Of a stretch of 64,000 nucleotides of DNA, positions 54,196 through 62,828 are shown piece by piece; position 1 is the first letter of the stretch; each line of letters begins with the position of its first letter. A model generated the notes under the pieces. That model saw only the letters and a program-made list of their open reading frames with translations, did no database searches and was not told the origin of the DNA. The stretch covers positions 1,252,939 to 1,316,938 of the forward strand of contig NZ_CP157793.1 of NCBI RefSeq assembly GCF_040110915.1, in the 5' to 3' direction. Both the position numbers and the translations under genes were made by a program. The stretch comes from Stappia sp. GTDB taxonomy: Bacteria; Pseudomonadota; Alphaproteobacteria; Rhizobiales; Stappiaceae.

Positions 54196-54876
54196 ATGAT
54201 GGAAACGGAACCGACGACGCGCGCGGTCGTGTCGGAGGGCGATGGGCAGAACATCGGGCATGCAGGCGACATCGCCCGAACTGTATACGACGAGGACCGG
54301 GATCGGATCGCGATCTACGGGATCCTGTCGAGCGCGCTCGAAGCCGCGCCGACGCGGGAGTGGCTCGACGTGGTGGCGGGTCTGTCCGGTGACGACAGCG
54401 CGCTCGGGGCGGCGATTGGCGGTCTCGCGCGCGCGGCCGCGCAAGCGGACGAGGCATCGCTGCGCCGCGAGTACCACGATCTCTTCATCGGCGTCGGGCG
54501 GGGCGAATTCGTTCCCTACGGCTCCTATTATCTGACCGGCTTCCTGAACGAGAAACCGCTGGCGCTGCTGCGTCAGGACATGCGGCGCTTCGGCATCGAG
54601 CGGGATCCGCAGGTGAAGGAGCCGGAAGACCACATCGCGGCGGAATGCCAGATGATGGCGGGTCTGATCGAGGGAACCTTCGGCGATGGCGCGCCGGATG
54701 CGGCGGCGCGATTCTTCCGCGCCCATCTGGCGACCTGGGCGCCGTATTTCTTCAAGGACCTGGAAGCGTCCGAAACGGGGCGGCTGTACCCGGCGCTCGG
54801 GCGGCTTGGCCGGGTCTTCATGGAACTCGAGGAACAGGCGGATGCCCTGTTCGAGTCCCGGCACGATGCCGGGTGA
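54196..54876 (+). CDS. TorD/DmsD-family molybdoenzyme chaperone (formate dehydrogenase-specific)
   Basis: A 226-residue TorD-fold protein. REYHDLFIGVGRGEFVPYGSYYLTGFLNEKPLALLR (about 90-125) and the motif EPEDHIAAECQMMAGLI match the family that binds Tat signal peptides and guards apo-molybdoenzymes until cofactor is loaded. AGGGAG precedes ATG 54196. Upstream of the Tat-signal small protein and FdhA, so it most likely serves that enzyme. Confidence 0.9.
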   Translation: MMETEPTTRAVVSEGDGQNIGHAGDIARTVYDEDRDRIAIYGILSSALEAAPTREWLDVVAGLSGDDSALGAAIGGLARAAAQADEASLRREYHDLFIGVGRGEFVPYGSYYLTGFLNEKPLALLRQDMRRFGIERDPQVKEPEDHIAAECQMMAGLIEGTFGDGAPDAAARFFRAHLATWAPYFFKDLEASETGRLYPALGRLGRVFMELEEQADALFESRHDAG

Positions 54877-54960
54877 GGGATCGCGCGGTCTTCATGGGCC
54901 GCGCGCTGTTCGTGGGATGCCGGGCATGGGCGCCCGGCGCATGACCTGAGGAGGTAATGC

Positions 54961-55155
54961 ATGAAACGCAAGGACACCGCCGCCGAGGCGGATCGGCGCA
55001 GCTTCCTGAAGCTGGCCGGTCTCGGAGCGGTCGCCGGATCGGCGACGCTGGTGACGGGCGGCCGCGCGGAGGCTGCCGAGGTCGTCTCGGAGACGGCCGC
55101 CGGCTACCGCGAGACGGACCACGTCAAGACGTTCTACGCGTCCGCGCGCTTCTGA
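54961..55155 (+). CDS. Small Tat-signal protein of formate dehydrogenase loci
   Basis: A 64-residue protein with the twin-arginine motif DRRSFLKLAGLGAVAG at residues 11-26, followed by a short soluble tail ending DHVKTFYASARF. Such proteins regularly precede fdhA in alphaproteobacteria (TIGR02811-like). Their role is not known; a contribution to assembly or export of the enzyme is likely. A good AGGAGG site precedes the ATG. Confidence 0.88.
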   Translation: MKRKDTAAEADRRSFLKLAGLGAVAGSATLVTGGRAEAAEVVSETAAGYRETDHVKTFYASARF

Positions 55156-55490
55156 ATAGCGCGTCGCTTTCGGTCGCGGTCCCCGTCCGGGATCCGCGGT
55201 CGCGACTGTTTCGTGCGCGGCGTCGGTCGGGCCCGAAAACGCTTCGCCACCTCGCACCGCTCGGCCGGTGGCCGACGGATCTGGATGATCCGGGCCCGGG
55301 CCGGCCCCTTGAAGGGACCCGGCGGAAGGCTCCCGGCGAAAGGCTCCCGGTGACGACGTCTCGGGAAAGACGTCGCGGGGGACGCCGTACCGGGGAATAC
55401 CGCGCCGGGGAATGCGTCGCAGAGCAGACAACGGGTGTGAGGCTTTGTGCGGTGGGAACGCTCTCGTCGCGCGATTGAAGGAGAAACGCA
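55156..55490. repeat. 335-bp gap before fdhA containing 15-bp periodic repeats
   Basis: The gap lies between the small Tat gene and fdhA. Six 15-bp units run from 55324 to 55413, for example GGAAGGCTCCCGGCG, AAAGGCTCCCGGTGA, GCCGTACCGGGGAAT and ACCGCGCCGGGGAAT. No gene is seen. The GC-rich palindromic units may form RNA structure in the leader of fdhA. Confidence 0.75.
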
Positions 55491-58388
55491 ATGTTGAGGA
55501 AAAAGACGAGCTCCGTGGCTCGGCGCACGCGTCTCGCTTCGGCCGTCGAGGCGATGGCCGCCAGCGCCATGGACCGCCGTACGTTCTTGCGTCGGTCGGG
55601 GCTGGCCGCCGGCGGTCTTGCCGCGGCCGGGGCCTTGAGCGGCGGCATGGTCCGCAAGGCGGAGGCCGCCGGGCCGACGCAGGCCAAGGTCGATATCAAG
55701 AAGTCGGTTTGCACGCACTGCTCCGTGGGCTGCACGGTGCTGGCGGAAGTCCAGGATGGCGTGTGGACCGGGCAGGAGCCGGGCTTCGACAGCCCGTTCA
55801 ACCTGGGTTCGCATTGCGCCAAGGGTGCGTCCGTGCGCGAGCATGCGCATGGCGAACGGCGTCTGAAGTATCCCACCAAGCTGGTGGACGGAAAGTGGGA
55901 GCGGATTTCCTGGGATCAGGCGATCGAGGAAATCGGCGACCGTATGCTGAAGATCCGTGAGGAAAGCGGGCCGGACAGCGTCTACTGGCTCGGCTCGGCC
56001 AAGCACAACAACGAGCAGGCGTATCTGGTGCGCAAGTTCGCGGCCTTCTGGGGCACGAACAACGTCGATCACCAGGCGCGTATCTGTCACTCGACCACGG
56101 TCGCGGGTGTTGCCAACACCTGGGGCTACGGCGCGATGACGAACTCCTACAACGACATCCACAATTCGAAGGCGATCTTCATCATCGGCGGCAATCCGGC
56201 CGAGGCGCATCCCGTCTCGCTGCTGCACGTTTTGAAGGCCAAGGAAGAGAACAACGCTCCGCTGATCGTCTGCGACCCGCGCTTCACGCGCACGGCCGCG
56301 CATGCGACCGAATACGTGCGCTTCCGTCCCGGCGCGGACGTGGCGCTCGTGTGGGGCATTCTCTGGCATATCTTCGAGAACGGCTGGGAGGACAAGGAGT
56401 TCCTGCGTCAGCGCGTGTGGGGCATCGACCAGATCAAGGCCGAGGTCGCGAAGTGGACGCCGGAGGAGACCGAGCGTGTCACCGGCGTGCCGGGCTCGCA
56501 GCTCAAGCGCGTCGCGCGGACGCTGGCGAACAATCGTCCGGGCACCGTGATCTGGTGCATGGGCGGCACCCAGCACACCAACGGCAACAACAACACCCGC
56601 GCCTACTGCATCCTTCAGCTCGCGCTCGGCAACATGGGCAAGGCCGGCGGCGGCACCAACATCTTCCGCGGCCACGACAATGTGCAGGGCGCGACGGATC
56701 TTGGCGTGCTGGCCGACACGCTCCCGGGCTACTACGGCCTCGCGCCGGGGTCCTGGGCCCATTGGGCGCGCGTGTGGGACGTGGACATCGACTACCTCAA
56801 GAGCCGCTTTGCCACGATGAAGGGCAAGGACGGCAAGGACGTCGCGATGATGAACGAGCGGGGCATCCCCGTGTCGCGCTGGATCGATGGCGTTCTGGAG
56901 GACAAGGGCAACCTGACCCAGCCCGACAACACAAGGGCGATGGTGTTCTGGGGACATGCGCCGAACTCGCAGACCCGTCTTCCGGACATGCGCACGGCGA
57001 TGAACAAGCTCGACCTGCTTGTGATCATCGACCCGTTCCCGACCATGTCGGCGGTCATGCACGAGCGCAAGGACGGGGTCTATCTCATCCCCGCGACCAC
57101 GCAGTTCGAGACCTACGGCTCGGCGACCGCGTCGAACCGCTCCCTGCAGTGGCGCGAGAAGGTGATCGACCCGCTCTTTGAGTCCAAGCCCGACCACGTG
57201 ATCGCCTACCTGCTCGCCAAGAAGTTCGGCTTCGCCGACGAGATGTTCAAGAACATCGAGGTGAACGGCGAGGAGCCGCTGATCGAGGACGTGACCCGCG
57301 AATTCAACCGCGGCATGTGGACGATCGGCTACACCGGCCAGTCGCCGGAGCGGATGAAGCTCCACATGGCGAACCAGCACACGTTCGACCGGACCACGCT
57401 GCGCGCCAATGGCGGGCCGTGCGACGGCGACTTCTACGGAATGCCGTGGCCGTGCTGGGGGACCGCGGAGATGAAGCATCCCGGATCGGCGGTGCTTTAC
57501 GACACCTCGCTGCCGGTCGCCGAGGGCGGCATGGGCTTCCGCGCCCGCTTCGGCGTGGAAAAGGACGGCGACAACCTCCTCGCCGAGGGGTCGTGGCCGA
57601 CCGGGTCGGAGATCGAGGACGGCTATCCCGAGTTCACCATGGCCATGCTGCAGAAGCTTGGCTGGGATAGCGATCTGACCGCCGAGGAGCGGGCCACGAT
57701 CGACGCCATCGCGGGCGAGAAGACGAACTGGAAGACCGACCTGTCGGGCGGCATCCAGCGCGTCGCGATCAAGCACGGGTGCGCCCCCTACGGCAACGCC
57801 AAGGCGCGCGCGGTGGTGTGGACCTTCCCGGATCCGGTGCCGCTGCACCGCGAGCCGCTCTACACCAACCGTCGGGACCTGCTCGACAAATACGCGACCT
57901 ATGACGACAAGTCGTTCTGGCGCGTGCCGACCCGCTACAAGTCGATCCAGGAGAACGACTTCTCCAAGGACTTCCCGATCATCCTCACATCCGGCCGTCT
58001 GGTCGAATACGAGGGCGGCGGCGACGAGACGCGGTCGAACCCGTGGCTGGCGGAGCTGCAGCAGGACATGTTTGTCGAGGTGAACCCGCGCGACGCCAAT
58101 GACCTTGGCATCCGCGACGGCGACATGGTCTGGGTGCACGGTCCGGAGGGCGGCAAGGTCAAGGTAATGGCGATGGTGACCGAACGGGTCGGTGAAGGCG
58201 TGGCCTTCATGCCGTTCCACTTCGGCGGCCATTTCCAGGGCGAGGACCTGCGGTCGAAGTATCCGACGGGCGCCGACCCCTATGTCCTTGGCGAGGCGTG
58301 CAACACCGCACAGACCTACGGCTACGACTCGGTCACCCAGATGCAGGAAACCAAGGCCACGCTGTGCCGCATCGAGCGCGTGGCGTAA
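55491..58388 (+). CDS. fdhA: Formate dehydrogenase major (molybdopterin) subunit
   Basis: A 965-residue periplasmic formate dehydrogenase of the FdnG/FdoG type that oxidises formate to CO2. The Tat signal is MDRRTFLRRSGLAAGGLAAA at about 27-46. A [4Fe-4S] site follows in SVCTHCSVGCTVLAEV, then the MGD-binding domains and a C-terminal dinucleotide domain. The Mo ligand is a cysteine in ARICHSTTVAG near residue 196, not selenocysteine, and no internal UGA is read through. Chaperone, Tat protein and subunits B and C surround it. Confidence 0.95.
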   Translation: MLRKKTSSVARRTRLASAVEAMAASAMDRRTFLRRSGLAAGGLAAAGALSGGMVRKAEAAGPTQAKVDIKKSVCTHCSVGCTVLAEVQDGVWTGQEPGFDSPFNLGSHCAKGASVREHAHGERRLKYPTKLVDGKWERISWDQAIEEIGDRMLKIREESGPDSVYWLGSAKHNNEQAYLVRKFAAFWGTNNVDHQARICHSTTVAGVANTWGYGAMTNSYNDIHNSKAIFIIGGNPAEAHPVSLLHVLKAKEENNAPLIVCDPRFTRTAAHATEYVRFRPGADVALVWGILWHIFENGWEDKEFLRQRVWGIDQIKAEVAKWTPEETERVTGVPGSQLKRVARTLANNRPGTVIWCMGGTQHTNGNNNTRAYCILQLALGNMGKAGGGTNIFRGHDNVQGATDLGVLADTLPGYYGLAPGSWAHWARVWDVDIDYLKSRFATMKGKDGKDVAMMNERGIPVSRWIDGVLEDKGNLTQPDNTRAMVFWGHAPNSQTRLPDMRTAMNKLDLLVIIDPFPTMSAVMHERKDGVYLIPATTQFETYGSATASNRSLQWREKVIDPLFESKPDHVIAYLLAKKFGFADEMFKNIEVNGEEPLIEDVTREFNRGMWTIGYTGQSPERMKLHMANQHTFDRTTLRANGGPCDGDFYGMPWPCWGTAEMKHPGSAVLYDTSLPVAEGGMGFRARFGVEKDGDNLLAEGSWPTGSEIEDGYPEFTMAMLQKLGWDSDLTAEERATIDAIAGEKTNWKTDLSGGIQRVAIKHGCAPYGNAKARAVVWTFPDPVPLHREPLYTNRRDLLDKYATYDDKSFWRVPTRYKSIQENDFSKDFPIILTSGRLVEYEGGGDETRSNPWLAELQQDMFVEVNPRDANDLGIRDGDMVWVHGPEGGKVKVMAMVTERVGEGVAFMPFHFGGHFQGEDLRSKYPTGADPYVLGEACNTAQTYGYDSVTQMQETKATLCRIERVA

Positions 58389-58400
58389 GGGGGAGAAATC

Positions 58401-59000
58401 ATGGCACGGATGAAATTCCTCTGTGACGCCGAGCGGTGCATCGAGTGCAACGCCTGCGTCACCGCTTGCAAGAACGAGCACGAGGTGCCCTGGGGCATCA
58501 ATCGTCGCCGCGTGGTGACGATCCAGGACGGCCAGCCGGGCGAGCGCTCGATCTCGGTCGCCTGCATGCATTGCTCGGACGCGCCCTGCATGGCGGTGTG
58601 CCCGGTCGATTGCTTCTACGAGACCGACGAAGGCGTGATCCTGCACTCCAAGGATCTGTGCATCGGCTGCGGCTACTGTTTCTACGCGTGTCCCTTTGGC
58701 GCGCCGCAGTATCCGCAGGCGGGCAACTTCGGCTCGCGCGGCAAGATGGACAAGTGCACCTTCTGCGCCGGCGGTCCGGAGGCCGACAATTCCTCGGCCG
58801 AATACGCCAAATACGGTCGCAACCGCCTGGCGGAGGGCAAGCTGCCGCTGTGCGCGGAAATGTGCTCGACCAAGGCACTGCTGGCGGGCGACGGCGACGT
58901 GGTGTCGTCGATCTACCGCGAGCGTGTCGTGGCGCGCGGCTTCGGCTCCGGCGCCTGGGGCTGGGGCACGGCCTACGAGCAGAAGGCCGGCAGCCTCTGA
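58401..59000 (+). CDS. fdhB: Formate dehydrogenase iron-sulfur subunit
   Basis: A 199-residue four-cluster ferredoxin subunit. Cysteine groups appear in CIECNACVTACKNE, CMHCSDAPCMAVCPVDC, CIGCGYCFYACPFG and CTFC...LCAEMC, enough for four [4Fe-4S] clusters. It passes electrons from FdhA to the cytochrome b subunit. No transmembrane helix is present, unlike E. coli FdoH. It is 12 bp after fdhA and is followed by a terminator-like hairpin. Confidence 0.95.
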   Translation: MARMKFLCDAERCIECNACVTACKNEHEVPWGINRRRVVTIQDGQPGERSISVACMHCSDAPCMAVCPVDCFYETDEGVILHSKDLCIGCGYCFYACPFGAPQYPQAGNFGSRGKMDKCTFCAGGPEADNSSAEYAKYGRNRLAEGKLPLCAEMCSTKALLAGDGDVVSSIYRERVVARGFGSGAWGWGTAYEQKAGSL

Positions 59001-59027
59001 GCGCCGCGCCCGACGCGAAACTGAGGG

Positions 59028-59053
59028 CAAAGGCGGCGAAAGCCGCCTTTGTC
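59028..59053 (+). terminator. Hairpin terminator after fdhB
   Basis: CAAAGGCGGC (59028-59037) and GCCGCCTTTG (59042-59051) form a perfect 10-bp stem closed by a GAAA tetraloop. The T-run is short. It may reduce, rather than stop, read-through to the cytochrome gene. Confidence 0.8.
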
Positions 59054-59786
59054 GTCTCGGCACGTGAGATCGATGGCCCGTACTGCGACGCGGGCGGCGC
59101 GTCGATCTCGTGGCCCGGGTGGGCATCAGCCGGAGCCGCCATATGCGGGTCTTGCACGATGTTCGAAAGCAGGGTCAGGGCGCGTCTCGGGTCCGGCCTC
59201 GCTGCAGGCAGGATGTGGCGCTGCGACGTCTTGAAAAAGACGGGCGGTGCGTTTGCGCATGACTGCGTCCTTTCTTGTTCGATTCTGCGCAAACCTCTGA
59301 TTTCGATTGGAAATCGGGTGGCGATCCGCTATGAAATACGGTGAAATACGGATAAGCTGCGGGCGCGTCTGACGGCGGGTCCGTCTGGGTCGGGTTGCCG
59401 TGGGTTGAGCCTCCGATCCTGTGCCGGGTGCCCAGTGCCGGTAACAGTGTCCCGGGGCGGTGCGTCGGGCGGGCCTCGCGGTGCGCGGGTGGCGTACGAG
59501 GGCTCCAATGCGGGACTTCGGGCGAGAGTTGAGTGCGGGATTCGGGTCGGAGGTTGCGTGTTCGCAGGGGGGCGGCGCCTTGGGCGGTTGCCCGGGGGCG
59601 GAACGCGCGGGACCGCTGCCGCATTGGCGCAGACGGAGCGCGGCACGCCGGCTGCGAGGCTTGCGCGGGGGTGAGAGTTTCGATGACCGGCAGGGCCGGT
59701 CGCTTCTGGATGTCGGGCGCGCGGGCGCTTGCGGAAAAGGGCGCTTGCGGGAAAGACGGATCGCGAACCGCGAAGGAGTTGTGAAG
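59054..59786. other. 733-bp region with no confident gene between fdhB and the lipoprotein
   Basis: No frame here pairs a family match with a ribosome site. A short palindrome GATTTC-N5-GAAATC (59299-59315) and a direct repeat of TGAAATACGG (59332-59351, two adjacent copies) form an AT-rich patch that may be a promoter or operator for the genes downstream. A second small repeat, GGGCGCTTGCGG twice, lies near 59725-59750. Confidence 0.5.
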
Positions 59787-59984
59787 GTGAGATCGGGTGT
59801 GGCCACATGGCTCGTTCTGGCGACGTCGGCGGTGGCGCTGAGCGTTCTGCCGGGGTGCCGGGAAGAAGAACAGAATCGGACCTTGATCATCGAGAAGGGC
59901 ACCTACCAGGGTCCGGCCGATGAGGAACTGACGGAAGACGAGCGCAGGGACCTGCAACGGCGCGGGGATCACCAGCGCTTCTGA
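59787..59984 (+). CDS. Small lipoprotein of the formate dehydrogenase locus
   Basis: A 65-residue protein starting at GTG 59787 with GAAGGAG 8 nt upstream. A lipoprotein signal (MRSGVATWLVLATSAVALSV, lipobox LPGC) is followed by a short acidic tail, EEEQNRTLIIEKGTYQGPADEELTEDER. Function unknown. Its position just before the cytochrome b subunit suggests a role in assembly or membrane anchoring of the enzyme. Confidence 0.75.
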   Translation: MRSGVATWLVLATSAVALSVLPGCREEEQNRTLIIEKGTYQGPADEELTEDERRDLQRRGDHQRF

Positions 59985-60074
59985 AGCGCTTCTGGGGCGC
60001 AGGGCGCCAAGGCGTCGATGGACGGCGGGCAGGGCGGACGGGCCGGCCCGCGGTGGATCGATGGAGGGAAGAGG

Positions 60075-61256
60075 ATGCGGAGAATGGCGATGGAACGGGT
60101 GACGGGCGGCGCGGCGGCGCTTGCGGGTGCGCGGCGTGAGACGTCTTGGGTGCAGCTGGCGCTGGCCCTGTGTGCGGCACTGGTCCTTGCGCTTGCGCTT
60201 GCGTCTGGCGCGGCGGCCCAGCAGGGCACGGCGCCGGAGGTGGAAACGCAATCGCCGCTCGGCGGCACGGTGCCGGGCAACACGCTCGGCGCAAGCTCCG
60301 ACAGCGAGATGTGGCGCGCGGTGCGCCAGGGCACGGCCGGCAGCGTGTCGATCCCCGACCAGAAGGCGGCAACGCTGGTGCAGTCCGAGGGCGAGTTGTG
60401 GCGCTCGGTGCGCAATGGCCCGCTGGCGCTCTATGCGAGCTGGGCATTGCTCGGCATGATCGTGGTGCTGTGCCTGTTCTTCGCGATCCGCGGACGGGTC
60501 AGGATCGAGCATGGCCGCAGCGACAAGACGATCACGCGCTTCGCCGCCTTCGAGCGTTTCGGCCACTGGTTGCTGGCGTCGTCCTTCATCATCCTCGCGC
60601 TGACGGGGCTGAATGTGATGTATGGCCGCTATGTGCTGATGCCGGTGATCGGGGCGGAAGCCTTCGGCGCGGTGACCATGTTCGGCAAGTATCTGCACAA
60701 CTACCTTGCCTTCGCCTTCATGGCGGGGCTCGCCATCATCTTCCTGATGTGGGTGCGCCACAACCTGCCGGACAAGACCGACATCAAGTGGATCCTGCAG
60801 GGCGGCGGACTGTTTTCCAAGAACCTGCATCCGCCGGCAAAGAAGTTCAATGCCGGTCAGAAGATGATCTTCTGGCTGACGATCCTGGGCGGTCTGTCGG
60901 TGTCGCTGTCGGGCTGGTCTCTGCTGTTCCCCTATACGACCCACTTCTTCAACGACACCTTCGTGATGGTCAACGGCATCTTCGGCACGTCGTTGCCGAC
61001 GGGACTGTCGGTGTTGCAGGAGCAGCAGCTCGCGTCGCTGTGGCACGCCATCATGAGCGTGTTCCTGATCTGCGTGATCATCGCGCATATCTACATCGGC
61101 TCGATCGGCATGGAAGGCGCCTTCGACGCGATGGGCTCCGGCGAGGTCGATCTCAACTGGGCCAGGGAGCACCATTCGCTCTGGGTGGAAGAGGTGCTCG
61201 CGCGCCAGGGCGAGGGTGCGGTGAAAACGACCGCCGCGCCGCAGCCGGCCGAGTGA
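60075..61256 (+). CDS. fdhC: Formate dehydrogenase cytochrome b556 subunit
   Basis: A 393-residue membrane subunit. A long N-terminal part (signal-like helix at 24-50 and a periplasmic stretch to about 120 that mentions WRAVRQGTAG and LWRSVRNG twice) precedes a FdoI-type cytochrome b domain with four helices and haem-ligand histidines in FERFGHWLLASSF, LHNYLAF, and LWHAIMSVFLI. It hands electrons to quinone. It is much longer than E. coli FdoI but normal for this group. GGAGGG precedes ATG 60075. Confidence 0.93.
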   Translation: MRRMAMERVTGGAAALAGARRETSWVQLALALCAALVLALALASGAAAQQGTAPEVETQSPLGGTVPGNTLGASSDSEMWRAVRQGTAGSVSIPDQKAATLVQSEGELWRSVRNGPLALYASWALLGMIVVLCLFFAIRGRVRIEHGRSDKTITRFAAFERFGHWLLASSFIILALTGLNVMYGRYVLMPVIGAEAFGAVTMFGKYLHNYLAFAFMAGLAIIFLMWVRHNLPDKTDIKWILQGGGLFSKNLHPPAKKFNAGQKMIFWLTILGGLSVSLSGWSLLFPYTTHFFNDTFVMVNGIFGTSLPTGLSVLQEQQLASLWHAIMSVFLICVIIAHIYIGSIGMEGAFDAMGSGEVDLNWAREHHSLWVEEVLARQGEGAVKTTAAPQPAE

Positions 61257-61263
61257 TGCGGCC

Positions 61264-62685
61264 ATGAAGCGCTGGCGTTTGCGCGGTGCCGGCACGGCGG
61301 TGGCGGCCCTCGCGGTCACGCTCGCCGTTTGCGGCCCGCTGCACGCGGCCGAATGGCCCGAACGCCTCGAGGGGCACGGCGGCCCGGTGAAGTCGGTGAC
61401 GCTCGCGGCCGACGGCACGCGGGCGCTGACCGCCTCCTTCGACTACGCCGCCATCCTGTGGCGGATCGAGGCGGGAGAGGCCACGGTCGCGCAACGTCTC
61501 ATCGGCCACGAGGCCGCGGTGAACGATGCCCGGTTTCTGGGCGAAGATCGCGCTGTCTCGGTCGGCGACGACGGGGCCATCGCGCTGTGGGACCTGACCG
61601 ACGGCACGATGCTGGACCGGCACGACACCGGCGAAAGCAAGATGCTGTCGCTGGCGCTGTCCGCCGACGGGCGCCATGCCGCCGCCGCCTCCTGGGATCG
61701 CAGCGCGCATCTCTACGAGATCGGGCCGGACCGCCTGACGCCGCTGGTGCGGCTGACCGGCCACGGCAACAATGTCAACGCGGTGGCCTTCTCGCCCGAC
61801 GGCGAAACCGTCTACACCGGATCGTCGGACGGGGCGATCCGCGCCTTCGCCCGCGCGGATGGCGCGCTGCTGCGCGAGGTCCATCCGCACGGCTGGGGCG
61901 TCAACGTCCTGCGGCTGCTCGGGGATGGGACCCGGCTCGCGTTCGGCGGGACGGATGGCACGGTCGCCGTCGTCGATCTGGACGCCGGCACGATTGCCAA
62001 GCAACTGGCCAGCCACGAGCGCCCGGTGCTGGCGCTTGCGGTCTCGGAAGACGGAACGCGGCTTGCAAGCGGCGGCGGCGACGGGCGCATCCATGTCTAT
62101 GACGCGGCGTCCTGGGGGCTGCTCGAAACCTACGAAAACCCCTATGGCCCCGTCTGGGCTCTGGCGTTTTCGCCTGACAATGCGGTCGCCTTCTACGCCG
62201 GGCTCGACGATCACGTGAACGCCTGGCAGATCGCGCCGCGCCGGCCGTTCGAGCCGGTGGGCAGCGAGTTTCCGCGCCGCTTCCAGGTGGCGGAGGAGGA
62301 GGATCCCGGCGCCCGGCAGTTCGCGCGCAAATGCTCCGTCTGCCACACGCTGACGCCCGACGATGCCAACCGCGCCGGACCGACGCTTTACGGCATCTTC
62401 GGCCGCAAGGTCGGCGGGCTGCCGGGCTATCCCTATTCGCAGGCGCTGCTCGAGGCGGATTTCGTGTGGAATGAGCAGACCATTTCGGACCTCTTCGACC
62501 ATGGGCCCGACGTCGTGACGCCGGGCACCAAGATGCCGATCCAGCGCCTGACGAACGCGGAAGAGCGCGATGCGCTGGTGGCCTTTCTGAAGCGCGCGAC
62601 GGCGCCCGATGGCGCGCCGGAGGCCGCCGACACGCACACGCAAGAAAACACGCAAGAGAACACGGGAAAGGAAGCGAACCGATGA
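61264..62685 (+). CDS. WD40 beta-propeller fused to a C-terminal cytochrome c
   Basis: A 473-residue exported protein. A signal peptide (MKRWRLRGAGTAVAALAVTL, ending HAA) is followed by about seven WD40-like blades (30-330; for example HGGPVKSVTLAADGTRALTA and AVAFSPDGETVYTGSSDG). A class I cytochrome c domain (about 350-455) then has the haem motif CSVCHTL and a distal methionine in PGTKMPIQ. It starts 8 bp after the cytochrome b gene and overlaps the next gene as ATGA. It likely accepts electrons or regulates the complex in the periplasm. Confidence 0.9.
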   Translation: MKRWRLRGAGTAVAALAVTLAVCGPLHAAEWPERLEGHGGPVKSVTLAADGTRALTASFDYAAILWRIEAGEATVAQRLIGHEAAVNDARFLGEDRAVSVGDDGAIALWDLTDGTMLDRHDTGESKMLSLALSADGRHAAAASWDRSAHLYEIGPDRLTPLVRLTGHGNNVNAVAFSPDGETVYTGSSDGAIRAFARADGALLREVHPHGWGVNVLRLLGDGTRLAFGGTDGTVAVVDLDAGTIAKQLASHERPVLALAVSEDGTRLASGGGDGRIHVYDAASWGLLETYENPYGPVWALAFSPDNAVAFYAGLDDHVNAWQIAPRRPFEPVGSEFPRRFQVAEEEDPGARQFARKCSVCHTLTPDDANRAGPTLYGIFGRKVGGLPGYPYSQALLEADFVWNEQTISDLFDHGPDVVTPGTKMPIQRLTNAEERDALVAFLKRATAPDGAPEAADTHTQENTQENTGKEANR

Positions 62686-62828
62686 AAGCGTTCGTGAGTG
62701 CAATGGTCGCCCTCGTGGTGATCGGAGGCGGGGCCTGGGCGATCCTGAACAACGCCTTCGATTTCTCCGCCCAGACGCGCTATCAGACCGACACGCCGGG
62801 GGCCGTGCGCCTCAGCCCGAGCGAATGA
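62682..62828 (+). CDS. 48-residue single-helix membrane protein
   Basis: Starts in the ATGA overlap of the WD40-cytochrome gene and ends in an ATGA overlap with the protease gene, so it is sandwiched by translational coupling. Sequence: an N-terminal helix MKAFVSAMVALVVIGGGAWA, then a soluble tail with AQTRYQTDTPGAVRLSPSE. No known family. The tight coupling on both sides is the main evidence that it is real. Confidence 0.8.
   Translation: MKAFVSAMVALVVIGGGAWAILNNAFDFSAQTRYQTDTPGAVRLSPSE

Noticed and set aside
55491..58388. Selenocysteine in formate dehydrogenase
   Set aside because: The metal-ligand codon is a normal cysteine codon (ARICHS) and the frame has no internal TGA.
55134..59126. 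A 1330-codon open frame antisense to fdhA and fdhB
   Set aside because: It mirrors two strongly supported genes, has no family motif and is rich in low-complexity residues. High GC at third codon positions keeps the opposite strand free of stops.
59126..59260. A 44-codon minus-strand frame starting MRKRTARLFQDV with AAAGGA upstream
   Set aside because: Overlapping frames in both directions look equally coding-like and no family is recognised. A ribosome site alone is too weak.
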